A DNA stretch of 64,000 bases, taken from contig NC_083885.1 of assembly GCF_032452875.1 (NCBI RefSeq), positions 28,871,925 to 28,935,924 of the forward strand, read 5' to 3'. How positions within the stretch are numbered: position 1 is the stretch's first letter; every line of letters starts with the position of its first letter. Positions 11,205 to 24,000 of the stretch are shown piece after piece. Under the pieces are notes generated by a model. It ran no database searches. It worked only from the letters and a program-made list of their open reading frames with translations, and had not been told where the DNA came from. This stretch comes from Bos javanicus (Eukaryota > Chordata > Mammalia > Artiodactyla > Bovidae). A program made the translations under genes and the position numbers.

Positions 11205-12046
11205 ATGTAATCTGTCAGTGTATAGTTGCTCTTTGTACTGCAGAATATATTTCAGAGATATGTGTTTTGTTTGATTTTTCCAGAATTTATTCACCATAAA
11301 TTTATTTATTCTATTCATCATTTATTCTTAAATAAAATGCAAAAATATCAATAAGGATGCAGAGAGTCACTTCTATAAGTTTGATCTCTATTAACATATA
11401 TATCTGAAAATTGTTTTTCTATAATACTTTTCTTCAGAGGGTTATGGTCAGTTTCCTAACATGCTCTAGGAGCATGGCTCCACAGCTTTGAAATTCTTTG
11501 ATCTCTGGAACTTCTCTGGATATTAACAAGCATAAGAACAATCACAGAAACAGGGGCTGACTTAAAATTCATGCATCTAATATTTGTATTTGAGTATTCT
11601 TTTAAAATATCCATTTGTTTACTTTTGAGGATACATTAAGGATACGTTAGTACAGAGTATTGATGTATTTATATAGAGAGTGGTGGGGTGTGGTTCATTA
11701 AGATACTATTAGGATAAAGGGCTTGATTAATCACTGAGTAACAGCTGACTAGCTTAACTTTAACAAAGCCCATCACCAATCTGACTAAAACATTATTATT
11801 CTCTTATGTTTCTTTACTGAATTCCATTCATGTCATTGGCAAACCAAGACTACTATATTGATTATCTGCAATGGAGCATTGATAATATGTTTTTAGTGGA
11901 ACTGGACCAGGAATTAATGCCAAATGTAGATCTGGGTCACAGAACATGAAAACATCATGGGCCCATAAACAAATCTTTGGATTTTAGCATCTTTGATAAA
12001 TATGAATGGAAGACTAAATTATTTGCATGTTTAGAAATATTTGTTT
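11205..12046. other. No gene seen
   Basis: AT-rich; no recognised repeat or coding signal. The ttcatcatttattcttaaat stretch near 11315 may be an L2-like trace but is too short. Confidence 0.5.
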
Positions 12047-12231
12047 ACTTATTTGGTTGCATCAGGTCCTAGTTGTGGCCCATAGGATCTTCCTTGTGGT
12101 GCACAGACTCTCCAGCTGTGGCACGTGGGCTGAGTGGTTGGGACACATGGGCCCTGCTCTGTGACATGTGGGATCCTGTCCCCTGTATTACAAGGTGTAT
12201 TCTCAACCACTGAGCCACCAGGGAAGTTCCT
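12047..12231 (-). repeat. CHR-type SINE, antisense
   Basis: The minus strand begins gaacttccctggtggctcag and continues through a tRNA-like region into the CHR body; the A-rich end is at the left (tttacttatttggttgc). More diverged than the copy at 11 kb, with no clear duplication. Confidence 0.82.
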
Positions 12232-13244
12232 AATGGCATATTTGATGCAGTGGTCCATAAGCCTTTATTAGAATTTGTGAAGAGGTATCCTATAACCTGC
12301 ATTAAAATGGATAGTTTATTCCTGTGTGAAGTCTATCAATTCAGGATATTGACAACATTAAATATGAATTTGACTACATTTAGAGATCAATATAGATATT
12401 TATGATAAATTCTCTTGGAAGTAAAACATATGGGGCTGTACTGAACACAAAAATGCCTTATAATAATCCTCTTGGTGCTGTTATTTTTTCCCCCTCTTTG
12501 CTTCTCTTCCATTATTGTCTTAGTTCTCTAATCTTTCATTGTTTCACTCTCAGAAAGAGAAATTTGGTTCTCCTCAGATTAGTCTTCTGTCTGCCCTACA
12601 CTTCAGCCAGCACATCTAAGGTCTGTTAACTGACAGAGGAGCTGAAGAATTCTACCTCCCTAGAATTTTCTAAAGAGGGAAAACAGTTATTCTTTACCAT
12701 TCATTTGCTTTATTTCATCTTAGTTGTGTACATGCATGTACATACATATACACACACAAAGGTTACTGATCAGTGTCAAGAAATTCATACCTTCTGTGAA
12801 ATTTGCAAATGAATTGCCTGCTCACTAAAAAACCTTGGAAGAATTCCAGCAAAGTAACTTCTACTGGATCAATTCTAATTTAAATATTTTGAATTCTCTA
12901 TCTTAAAATTGGGAGAAAATTTTCAGATTGCCATCTATATGTTCTACTAGATTTTGCAGATTTAAATGTCCTGGGAAAACTAAAATTAAGTTACTAATCT
13001 TTTTGAGGACTATTAAGTTTAACATACTTATAGTCTAAAAGGCTGTTTTAGTAAAGTCTTAAATTTACTTAACACTAAATATGGAGAATTCAAATACCTC
13101 TTTCTCATACTATTAGCATGATGCTAAGGGAAAAAGTATGTGTCTAATAAATACTAAGTATTTTCTAGATGTGAATGATAATATTCCATTGGACAGTGTG
13201 ATATGATGACGAGAAAAAGGTATTTAAAGTAAAACAGAAGGACT
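12232..13244. other. No gene seen
   Basis: Contains a short alternating tract (12728-12760, tgtacatgcatgtacataca then acacac). No transposon or exon recognised. Confidence 0.5.
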
Positions 13245-13425
13245 TTCTTGTGTTACACAATGTTATGTGACCTCACTTAAATTGTTTTGCCTATTTAATC
13301 TGGAGATAATACTTATTTCACACAAGCTCTGCAAGGCAAGGATAGGAAAAAAATACTGACATAAGTGAATGTGATAGCATAATACATATCACATAATAGA
13401 CACTCAAAATACGTTACTTGCCCAT
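13245..13425 (+). repeat. MIR SINE
   Basis: Follows the MIR order: tgtgacctcacttaaattgt (13266), a ctggagataatacttatttc block (13300) and the tail-like acataatagacactcaaaat (13391). Diverged but the order is convincing. Confidence 0.65.
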
Positions 13426-14032
13426 GTTTTCAAGAGTTTTGCTTTTAAAGATTAAGATTTGAAAACCTCATTCTAATAATTGTAAAAAGATAACAATTAT
13501 CTTCTACACTGGATCATTTTAGCATCTAATTGCTTTATATGTGAAGGACAAAACGAAGACCAATTCACTTTGGAGACTGCAGTCTATTATTTTGAGTGTT
13601 TTGGGAGAAAGAGCTTTAGTTCCCTGAGGAAGACATGACTTTTGGAAATAAAGACTAGCCATGGGGTGCCATATATGTAGAAGTGATGGATGATCAAACT
13701 GGATCCTACAAATTTGAAGGAAAAAGTAATGAAACTCATTTCAGAGGGAAGTTCTGAAAGTATTTGGAGCAAAGTTAAGAGCCATTTGAAAGCAAGTGTA
13801 GCCTTCCAATCAGATGACAGCAAATATAATCAACTTATCTCTCTTCAAAGCTCTTATTTTAAAAATAATTGACAGATGACATATGCTGCGCCTCAGGTAT
13901 TTCATCACTTCTGGAAGCACTGCCCTTTCCAGAATAACTATTTCTTTTTTTCTGTGGACCCTACAGTTCGACCAAGGTCCAATCCATTTGGTTGTACTTT
14001 ATTGCTGCTCCAGCATTTTGACCAATCTGCTC
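13426..14032. other. No gene seen
   Basis: Overlapping open frames of 60 to 78 codons on both strands (13587-13872) with no domain features. No recognised repeat. Confidence 0.5.
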
Positions 14033-14069
14033 TGTTTTTTTTTTTTTTGTTGTTTGTTTGTTTGTTTTT
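14033..14069. repeat. Poly-T and (TTTG)n tract
   Basis: A run of about 14 T followed by gttgtttgtttgtttgtttt. It may be the antisense tail of a lost retroposon, but no body adjoins it. Confidence 0.85.
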
Positions 14070-14507
14070 GATGAGAGGAATTGCACACCCTCATTTTTAA
14101 GCTCGTATCTCACTTTCAGCAATATCAGAGTTCAGTTATGTGTGTTCCCAAGCAGAACTCATTCCTAAGGGTGCAGCTGATACCAGGAGGGATTGCACAG
14201 GACCAGTTCAAGCCTTTTCCATCTGATAGATCCAGAGTCACTGCCCCTTTTTCTTTCCAGTAAATGGTAATCATTTTCTTTTAATATCTTAAAATTTAAA
14301 AGATAATATCATACTCCTTTGCTCAGACAGTGCAATTATTGGTCTTCTACAGGAGTATGCTTCTAGGGTTTCCAAGTGCCTTTATAATCCCTTTAAAGAA
14401 GGTACCCTAACTTATTCCAATGTGATTATGTTCCTGCTTATGCAGTGAATTGGTTACTTCTTTGCATTTTTTATTTCCCTTTTTTGTTCATTTAAACAAG
14501 CAAACCC
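14070..14507. other. No gene seen
   Basis: No recognised repeat or coding signal. Confidence 0.5.
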
Positions 14508-14519
14508 CAAAGCAGTCTT

Positions 14520-14723
14520 TGGGGCTTTCCTGATGACTCAGATGGTAAAGAGTCTGCTTGCAATGCAGGAGACCCAGGTTCAATCACTGGGTGGGGAAGA
14601 TGCACTGCAGAAGGAATTGGCAACCCACTCCAGTATTCTTGCCTGGAGACTCCCATGGATAGAGGAGCTTGGTGGGCCACAGGCCATGCGGTCACAAAGA
14701 GTTGGATGTGAGTGAGCAACAAA
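14520..14723 (+). repeat. Bov-tA SINE with target duplication
   Basis: Head ggggctttcctgatgactca, box-B-like ggttcaatcactgg, BovA body to gagttggatgtgagtgagca. A perfect 12-bp duplication caaagcagtctt flanks it at 14508-14519 and 14724-14735. Confidence 0.95.
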
Positions 14724-14969
14724 CAAAGCAGTCTTCCGTGGATTGCTCCCTTTGACCTAATGTAAACAGAGAAAACAAATGCACATCCTTGTGTGAGCAT
14801 ATTTTTGTGTTGCAGTTTGCATCTCATAATCATGGGACAGTTTTTTTCTGCCATCCAACCTGAGTTTGCAAGTCATCTCTCAGCCTCATGTGATCTTAAT
14901 CGAGACACAAATGTTGGGCTCATACAAATACCTGTTCTGCCATCATGAGTAAACAAGAACTTGTCAACT

Positions 14970-15470
14970 TGAAAAAAGCACAGTGTGAGAGTTGTGAGTT
15001 AAGTTTTATTTGGGGCAAAATGAGGACTGCAGCATGGGAAATAGCACCTCAGATAGCTTTGAGAAACTGCTCTGAAGAGGCGAGGGGAAAGTCAGCATAT
15101 ATGTGATTTTGGTGAAGGGGGAATACATGCAATCAAGTACATATTTTTCCAGAAAGCTTCTGATAATTTTGTGAAGCTTTCTGCTCGTCACAAGGAACAG
15201 TCGTCATGATGAAGGATTTTAGTGATTTTTAATTATGAGAAAATGCAAGAATTGAACTCATAAAGTTGGCTACTGAAAATATCTAACTATCTGAAGGCGT
15301 GTCCTGCCAGTTTTCCCCAGAGCACAGTGTCTTATTTTTGCTGTCCACCTGAACTCCTTTCAGGGGTTGTTGAAGGTCAGCAGCTGCAGCAGCACATGAT
15401 TTAATCCTCATAGAGGTAGATGGCAAGGGCCAATGATAAGTGCCAATTTGTTGTGGGCAAGGTAAATACA
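14970..15470 (-). repeat. LTR-like segment (possible solo endogenous retroviral LTR)
   Basis: On the minus strand the segment carries an AATAAA signal (complement of tttattt at about 15006-15012) close to one end, followed by a short U5-like part (aacttaactcacaactctca). The rest has the mixed texture of a ruminant LTR. It resembles bovine LTRs I have seen, but the family name is not certain and the TG...CA ends are not fixed. No retroviral internal genes adjoin. Confidence 0.4.
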
Positions 15471-16847
15471 AAATAGATTATACTCAAAGAAGTTCCAGTT
15501 TGAGAACATGGTCTCCAATCGCAAAAGAAGTCTATGCTAAAATGCTATGTAGACTTAGGCTGAGAAATAAAACTTCTCATCCTGACTAGTGTTATGGTAA
15601 AGGAGACAGGTAGAATGAAAGGAGACTCTCCTAGAGCTACTTATTCAGAATGCCTCTCAGTCCTTTTGATTTTTTTTTCTTTCAATATCTGCTCCCATAT
15701 ATTTAGCCTGAATTCCTTAAAGGCATAAAAAAAGCCTAAATTTTCTTTGTCAATTCTTCATACAGCAATTGTATGGTACTTGCTTCATATTCATGATCAG
15801 AAAATATCATTTGTTTTAAATTTCAGGCAGTATCAGTTCTCTCTAGGCATTATACTTGTGTCAAATTTAGAAAGAACTTGTATTGGAGAAACACCTTGAT
15901 CATGCACTTTGAAGTAAGCAGTAATATGACAGAGATGCCCAAACTAGAAAATTACAAAGGACAAAAACAACTGTTTATCTCATCCCCTCTCCCCCAGTGA
16001 TATTTCTCATGTTCAGAACTTTTTATCTACTAAGTATTTATTGAAGAAATTAAAATGGATTTGAATCCTAATCCTGCACTTAACTAGCTATATGTGTGGG
16101 AGTTAAAAATCTTAGAGACACACAACTTCCTTCCAGGTTAAAATGTGGTTATGGGACACACTTCCCAAGGCTGGTAGTAAATTTATTTTATGTAAATTGC
16201 CTAACAATATCAAGGAATAGGAATTCAAGTGGTCAATAAACTTTACTCAACTTCTTGTCACTTAATAAGCAGTTTGGAAAAGGTTTGACTTTAGAATATA
16301 AAGACTATAGCAAAAGTGACATTTCAGGTCTGGCCTAGAAATAGCATCTCTCTTTTAAATCAAGATAAACGATAACAGATTTCGGTTATTTTATTGGCTA
16401 TCCCAGTGCACATAGCAAATACTTCTGAGTCAACAACTAAGCATGGATATTCCATTGTGTGGAAAAGGATAAAAATAAATGTGCTCACTGGCCTACGTCC
16501 ATCCCCACTGAGAAGGACAAATGATTTTCTTGGACAGTGTTAGTCCAATATCCCATATAAAGTTAAATCAACCTGCTCAGGTCATGTTGATGGAAGATAG
16601 TGCTGCTGTCACCTGACTTTAGAAGGAATTTGAGTATGATGCCAACAGCAACTGCATTTAACAGGTAGAGGATGAGCAGTTATAAGACTATCCTCATTTC
16701 TTAACCCCTGTGTAACTTAGATTTTTTTTTTTTAATGATGTTTGACCTTTTAACAGAACACCAGTGATTGACACTGAAAAACAAGCATCTGGTGAAGTTT
16801 CAGAGATAGGTAGGCAAATAAATATTGATCCATATTTATATCTGTCT
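15471..16847. other. No gene seen
   Basis: No recognised repeat except short A and T tracts (15669-15678, 16721-16733). The part to about 15900 could belong to the preceding LTR-like element. No coding evidence. Confidence 0.45.
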
Positions 16848-16860
16848 ACCTATAGATATA

Positions 16861-17075
16861 GGCTTTCCTGGTGGCTCTGTGGTAAAGAATATGCCTGCAG
16901 TGCAGCAGATGCAGGATCAATCCTGGGTCAGAAAGATCCCATGGAGAAAGAAACGGCAATCCAAACCCACTCCAGTATTCTTGCCTGGGAGGTCCCATGG
17001 ACAGGGGAAACTGGTCAACTACAGTCCCTGGGGTTGCAAAAGAGTCAGATATAACTTAACTACTAAATAACAACA
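16861..17075 (+). repeat. Bov-tA SINE with imperfect target duplication
   Basis: Head ggctttcctggtggctctgt, BovA body to gagtcagatataacttaact. Flanks are acctatagatata at 16848-16860 and acctattgacatata at 17076-17090, a duplication with small changes. Confidence 0.92.
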
Positions 17076-17099
17076 ACCTATTGACATATATTTTGATAT

Positions 17100-17900
17100 T
17101 GATATTTATCTATCTTGTGGTAATTTAAAATAACAGGATATTAGAAAAAACCCTAAATACCTTACAATGGAGTAATAGTTGCCAGCCATAGCCTATATAC
17201 TTGGATGAATATGATGCATGTACTAAGAATATTAAAATCAAGTACCTCTTGCAATATTGGGATTATATAAGAGAAAATATTAAGTGAAAAAGCCATGTTA
17301 AAAATAGTTTCCTCATAAGCATAGCCATGAGAAAAGCAGAAAATCTAGAAGAGAATATGCAAAATTAATAATAGTTCTGTTAGAATGATTGCTGTTTTGC
17401 CGATATCATTATTATGGTATATTGCTTTTGTATTTCAAGATTAAAAATTACTGTCATCGTCAACCCTCATAAGAAAGAATAACTCTTCTGAAAAACTAAT
17501 CATAGCTTGTAAATCTATGTATTTTACAGTGGTATATAGCACAGTGTTTTTTGTGTTAATGAATAATTTGGAACAATTCTCGTGTCCAAAAATATCTGGT
17601 TAGTTTAACAAATTAATACATATTCCAATAGCAGGAATAAAATAGAGAACTAGAAGAATACTATGGAGACACTGAAGAGCCTGCTTTCAAGGATTATTTA
17701 ATGGCATTAGGAAATAATAAGTAGGATAAAAAGGCAGATATGGGTTATAATAGATGCATCATTATATGCACATATAGTAAAAAACTACTGGAAGTATATA
17801 ACACATAGCCAAGCACTAGCAGAAGTTATCTATGGCCACTTTACATTGTTCCTTACTTATTTCCATATTTAGTTTTCTTTACAATAAGAATTTTAATCCT
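17100..17900 (+). repeat. Degraded old L1 3'-end sequence, possibly two pieces
   Basis: Two stretches (about 17130-17300 and 17570-17800) share the old-L1 3' layout: an acaatggagtaatag or gaatactatgga block, then a tattaagtgaaaaagcca-type block and a C-terminal decay. The match is weak and the boundaries are approximate. Confidence 0.35.
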
Positions 17901-18145
17901 CTTTACAACAATAGAAAAGTAGAACAAAAGGAGAAAGTACTCTGAAGAGCTTACACTCTTTGACAGTGTGTTTCTTAGGTTAAGGCAGTGTCAGTTACAA
18001 TACATTCCCAACATTTAACTCGTGATTCTTTTATAATCCACTCAATTCCTTAAGTTGTGACAGACATATAATAGATGCCAAGAATCATTTTCTTTTGTTT
18101 GATTCATAAGTAACTCAAGGGAAGTCTCTTAGAAATAGCATCCCC

Positions 18146-18798
18146 GGAGGCAGTCCTAAGATGGTGGAGGAACAGAGCAGGGAGACCACTCTCTCCCTCA
18201 CAAATTCATCAAAATAACATTTGAACACCAAGCAAATTCCACAAAACAAATTCTGAATGCTGGCAGAGGACTTCAGGCACCCAGAAAGGCAGCCCATTGT
18301 CTTTGAAAGGAGATGGAGAAGTCTTGAGGCTACTGTAAGAATAAGACTGAAAACCAGAGGCAGGAGGCTTAAGTCCAAATCCTGAGAACACCTGAGAACT
18401 CCTGAATCCAGGGAATATTAGTTGATAGGAGCTCATCAAATACCTCCATACCTACACTGAAACCAAGCACCACCCAAGGGCCAACAAGTTCCAGAGCAAG
18501 ACATACCATGCAAATTCTGCAGCAGCACAAGAACATAGCCCTGAGCTTCAATATACAGGCTGCCCAAAGTCACACCAAACCCACTGACATCTCAAAACTC
18601 ATTACTGGACACTTCATTGCACTCCAGAGAGAAGAAATGCAGCTCCACCCACCAGAACACTGACACAAGCTTCCCTAACCAGGAAACCTTGACAAGCCAC
18701 TCATCCAACCCCACCCACAGCGAGGAACCTCCACAATAAAGAGGAACCACAAACTGCCAGAATATAGAAAGGCCACCCCAAACACAGCAATAAACAAG
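18146..18798 (+). other. L1 5' UTR remnant
   Basis: Begins with the ggaggcagtcctaagatggt motif and ends at the ORF1 ATG at 18799. It is much shorter than expected for a ruminant L1 5' UTR: the sequence passes from the promoter-proximal part (to about 18310) straight to the ORF1-proximal part. Internal promoter activity is known for the family; nothing here shows that it survives. Confidence 0.65.
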
Positions 18799-19048
18799 AT
18801 GAAAAGGCAGAGAAATACCCAGCAGATAAAGGAACAGGATAAATGCCCACCAAACCAAAGAGGAAGAGATAGGGAATCTACCTGATAAAGAATTCCAAAT
18901 AATGATAGTGAAAATGACCCAAAACCTTGAAAACAAACTGGAGTTACAGATAAATAGCCTGGAGACAAGAATCAAGAAGATGCAAGAAAGGTTTAACAAG
19001 GACCTAGAAGAGATAAAAACAGAGTCAATATATAATGAATAATGCAAT

Positions 19049-20276
19049 CAGATAAGATCAGATCAGCCGCTCAGTCGTGTTCCACTCTGCGACGCCATGA
19101 ATCACAGCACGCCAGGCCTCTCCATCCATCACCAACTCCCAAAGTTCACTGAGACTCATGTCCATCGAGTCAGTGATGCCATCCAGCCATCTCATCCTCT
19201 GTCGTCCCCTTCTCCTTCTGCCCCCAATCCCTCCCAGCATCAGAGTCTTTTCCAATGAGTCAACTCTTCGCATGAGGTGGCCAAAGTACTGGAGTTTCAG
19301 CTTTAGCATCATTCCTTCCAAAGAAATCCCAGGGCTAATCTCCTTTAGGATGGACTGGTTGGATCTCCTTGCAGTCCAAGGGAATCTCAAGAGTCTTCTC
19401 CAACACCACAGTTCAAAAGCATCAATTCTTTGGTGCTCAGCCTTCTTCACAGTCCAACTCTCACATCCATACATGACCACAGGAAAAACCATAGCCTTGA
19501 CTAGATGAACCTTTGTTAGCAAAGTAATGTCTCTGCTTTTGAATATGCTATCTAGGTTGGTCATAACTTTCCTTCCAAGGAGTAAGCGTCTTTTAATTTC
19601 ATGGCTGCAATCACCATCTGCAGTGATTTTGGAGCCCAGAAAAATAAAGTCTGACACTGTTTCCATTGTTTCCCCATCTATTTCCCATGAAGTGATGGGA
19701 CCGGATGCTATGATCTTCATTTTCTGAATGTTGAGCTTTAAGCCAACTTTTTCACTCTCCACTTTCACTTTCATCAAGAGGCTTTTGAGTTCCTCTTCAC
19801 TTTCTGCCATAATGGTGGTGTCATCTGCATACCTGACGTTATTAATATTTCTTCCAGCAATCTTGATTCCAGCTTGTGTTTCTTCCAGTCCAGCGTTTCT
19901 CATGATGTACTCTGCATAGAATTTAAATAAGCAGGGTGACAATATACAGCCTTGATGAACTCCTTTTCCTATTTGGAACCAGTCTGTTGTTCCATGTCCA
20001 GTTCTAACTGTTGCTTCTTGACCTGCATACAAATTTCTCAAGAGGCAGGTCAGGTGGTCTGGTATTCCCATCTCTTTCAGAACTGTCCACAGTTTATTGT
20101 GATCCACACAGTCAAAGGCTTTGGCATAGTCAATAAAGCAGAAATAGATGTTTTTCTGGAACTCTCTTGCTTTTTCCATGATCCAGCGGATGTTGGCAAT
20201 TTGATCTCTGGTTCCTCTGCCTTTTCTAAAACCAGCTTGAACATCAGAAATTCATGGTTCACATATTGCTGAAGCC
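19049..20276 (-). mobile_element. BovB, antisense, nested in L1 ORF1
   Basis: The 3' tail (cagataagatcagatcag) is at the left and the truncated 5' end (gttcacatattgctgaagcc, reverse strand) at the right. The L1 sequence resumes exactly after a 6-bp duplication, tgcaat at 19043-19048 and 20277-20282, so insertion followed the L1. It is 1.23 kb of a 3.2 kb family; endonuclease and the start of RT are missing. Confidence 0.95.
19058..20179 (-). pseudogene. BovB reverse transcriptase fragment, long open frame, YADD kept
   Basis: 373 codons open, the longest frame in the window. RT motif [18 protein letters not shown], motif [14 protein letters not shown] and motif C YADD (complement at 19820-19831) are all present, followed by the [18 protein letters not shown] block and the C-terminal [20 protein letters not shown]. 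The first Met is internal to the domain, not a native start. A one-base deletion near 20250 shifts the frame just upstream, and the fingers region and endonuclease are absent. It is a young-looking fragment, not a functional gene. Confidence 0.9.
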
Positions 20277-21005
20277 TGCAATAAATGAGATCAAAAACAC
20301 TCTGGAGGGAACCAACAGTAGAATAATGGAGGCAGAAGATAGGATAAATGAAGTAGAAGATAGAATGGTAGAAATAAATGAATCAGAGAGGAAAAAAGAA
20401 TTAAAAGGAATGAGGACAACCTCAGAGACATCTGGGACAATGTTAAACGCCCCAACATTGGAATCATAGGAGTCCCAGAGGAAGAAGACAAAAAGAAAGA
20501 GCGTAAGAAAATACTTGAGGAGATAATAGTTGAAAACTTGCCTAAAATGAGGAAGGAAATAATCACCCAAGTCCAAGAAACCCAGAGAGTCCCAAACAGG
20601 ATAAACCCAAGGTGAAACACCCCAAGACACATATTAATCAAATTAACAAAGATCAAACACAAAGACCAAATATTAAAAGCAGCAAGGAAAAAGCAACAAA
20701 TAACATACAAGGCGCTTCCCATAAGGATAACAGCTGATCTTTCAATAGAAACTCTTCAGGCTAGAAGGGAATGGCAGGACATACTTAAAGTGATGAAAGA
20801 AAATAACTTACAGCCCAGATTACTGTAACAGCAAGGATCTTATTCAAATATGAAGGAGAAATCAAAAGCTTTACAGAGAAGCAAAAGCTGAGAGAATTCA
20901 GCACCACCAAACCAGCTCTCCAACAAATGCTAAAGGATTTTCTCTAGACAGGAAATGCAGAAAGGGTGTATCAACTTGAACCCAAAACAATAAAGTAAAT
21001 GTCAA

Positions 21006-24000
21006 TGGGATCATACTAATCAATAATAACTTTAAATGTAAATGGGTTGAATGCCCCCAAACAAAAGACAAAGACTGGCTGAATGGATACAAAAACAAGA
21101 CCCCTATATGTGTTGTCTACAAGAGACCCACCTTGAAACAAGGGACACATACAGACTGAAAGTGAAGGGCTGTAAAAAAGATATTCCATGCAAATAGAGA
21201 CCAAAAGAAAGCAGGAGTAGCAATACTCATATCAGATAAAATAGACTGTAAAACAAAGGCTGTGAAAAGAGACAAAGATGGGCACTACATAATGATCAAA
21301 GGATCAATCCAAGAAAAAGATATAGCAATTATAAATATATATGCACTGAACATAGGAGAACCGCAATATGTAAGGCAAATGCTAACAAGTATGAAAGGGG
21401 AAATTAACAATAACACAATAATAGTGGGAGACTTTAATACCCCACTCACACCCATGGATAGATCAACTAAACAGAAAATTAACAAGGAAACAGAAACTTT
21501 AAATGATACAATAAGTCAGTTAGACCTAATTGATATCTACAGGACATTTCACCCCAAAACAATGAATTTCACCTTTTTCTCAAGGGCACACAGAACCTTC
21601 TCCAGGATAGATCACATCCTGGGCCATAAATCTAGCCTTGGTAAATTCAAAAAAATTGAAATCATTCCAAGCATCTTTTCTGACCACAATGCAGTAAGAT
21701 TAGATCTCAATTACAGGAGAAAAACTATTAAAAATTCCAACATATGGAGGCTGAACAACATGCTGCTGAATAACCAACAAAACACAGAAGAAATAAAAAG
21801 AGAAATTAAAATATGCATAGAAATGAATGAAAATGAAAACACAACAACCTAAAACCTATGGGACACTGTAAAAACAGTGCTAAGGGGAAGGTTCATAGCA
21901 ATACAATCATACATCAAGAAACAAGAAAAAAGTCAAATGAATAAACCTAACTCTACACCTAAAGCAACTAGAAAAGGAAGAAATCAAGACTCTCAGGGTT
22001 AGTAGAAGGAAAGAAATGCAGAAATAAATGCAAAAGAAACAAAAGAGACCATAGCAAAAATCAACAAAGCCAAAAGCTGGTTCTTTGAGAAGATAAATAC
22101 AATTGACAAACCATTAGCCAGACTCATCAAAAAAACAAAGGGAGAAAAATCAACAAAATTAGAAATGAAAATGGGGAGATCACAACAGACAACACAGAAA
22201 TACAAAGGATCATAAGAGACTATTATCAACAACTATATGCAAATAAAATGGACAACTTGGAAGAAATGGACAAATTCTTTGAAAAGTACAACTTTCCAAA
22301 ACTGAACCAGGATGAAATAGAAAATCTTAACAGACCCATCACAAGCACAGAAATTGAAACTGTAATCAGAAATCTTCCAACAAACAAAAGCCCAGGACCA
22401 CACGGCTTCACAGCTGAATTCTACAAAAAATTGAGAGAAGAGCTAACACCTATCCTACTCAAACTGTTCCAGAAAATTGCAGAGGAAGGTAAACTTCCAA
22501 ATTCATTCTATGAGGCCACCATCACCCTAATACAAAAATCTGACAAAGATGCCACACACACACAAAAAAAATCTACAGGCCAATATCACTGATGAACATA
22601 GATGCAAAAATCCTTAACAAAATTCTAGCAATCAGAATCCAACAACATATTAAAAAGATCATACATCATGACCAAGTGGGCTTTTTCCCAGGGATGCAAG
22701 GATTCTTCAATATCTGCAAATCAATGTAATACACCACATTAACAAATTGAAAAATAAAAGCCATATGATTATCTCATTAGATGCAGAGAAAGCCTTTGAC
22801 AAAATTCAACATCCATTTATGATAAAAACTCTCCAGAAAGCAGGAATAGAAGGAACATACCTCAACATAATAAAAGCTATATATGACAAACCCACAGCAA
22901 ACATTATCCTTAATGGTAAAAAATTGAAAGCATTTCCCCTAAAGTCAGAAACAAGACAAGGGTGCCCACTCTCACCACTATTATTCAACATAGTTTTGGA
23001 AGTTTTGGCCACAGCAATCAGAGCAGAAAAGAAATAAAAGGAATCCAGATTGGAAAAGAAGTAATACTCTCACCGTTTGCAGATGACATGATCCTCTACA
23101 TAGAAAACCCTAAAGACTACACCAGAAAATTACTAGAGCTAATCAGTGAATATAGTAAAGTTGCAGGATAGAAAATCAACATGTAGAAATCCCTTGCATT
23201 CCTATACACTAACAATGAGAAAACAGAAGAGAAATTAAGGAAACAATTCCATTCACCATTGCAACAAAAAGAATAAAATACTTAGGAATATTATTACCTA
23301 AAGAAACAAAAGACCTATACATAGAAAACTATAAAACACTGTTGAAAGAAATCAAAGAGGACACAAATAGATGGAGAAATATACCATGTTCATGGATTGG
23401 AAGAATCAATATAGTGAAAATGAGTATACTACCCAAAGCAATCTATAGATTCAATGCAATCCCTATCAAGCTACCAATTGTATTTTTCACAGAACTAGAA
23501 CAAATAATTTCACAATTTGTATGGAAATACAAAAAAACCTCAAATAGCCAAAGCAATCTTGAGAAAGAAGAATGGAACTGGAGGAATCAACCTGCCTGAT
23601 TTCAGGCTCTACTACAAAGCCAGTCATCAAGACGGTATGGTACTGGCACAAAGACAGAAGTATAGATCAATGGAACAAAATAGAAAGCCCAGAAATAAAT
23701 TCACACACCTATGGACACCTTATCTTTGACAAAGGAGGCAAGAATATATAATGGAGAAAAGACAATCTCTTTAACAAGTGCTGCTGGGAAAACTGGTCAG
23801 CCAGTTGTAAAAGAATGAAACTAGAATACTTTCTAACACCACACACAATAGTAAACTCAAAATGGATTCAAGATCTAAACATAAGACCAGAAACTATAAA
23901 ACTCCTAGAGGAGAACATAGGCAAAACACTCTCCGACATAAACCACAGCAGGATCCTCTATGACCCACCTCCCAGAATATTAGAAATAAAAGCAAAAATA

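Larger units (their letters stand above)
18799..20947 (+). pseudogene. L1 ORF1, frameshifted and interrupted by BovB
   Basis: Encodes the RNA-binding coiled-coil protein of L1 in intact copies. ATG at 18799 starts MKRQRNTQQIKEQDK, then a small frameshift near 18860. Coiled-coil-type residues follow (QNLENKLELQINSLETRIKK). At 19048 the gene is cut by the antisense BovB and resumes at 20283 with NEIKNTLEGTNSRIMEAEDR. A further frameshift lies near 20415, and the C-terminal LQQMLKDFL ends at the stop at 20945-20947. Dead by at least two frameshifts, stops and the insertion. Confidence 0.85.
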
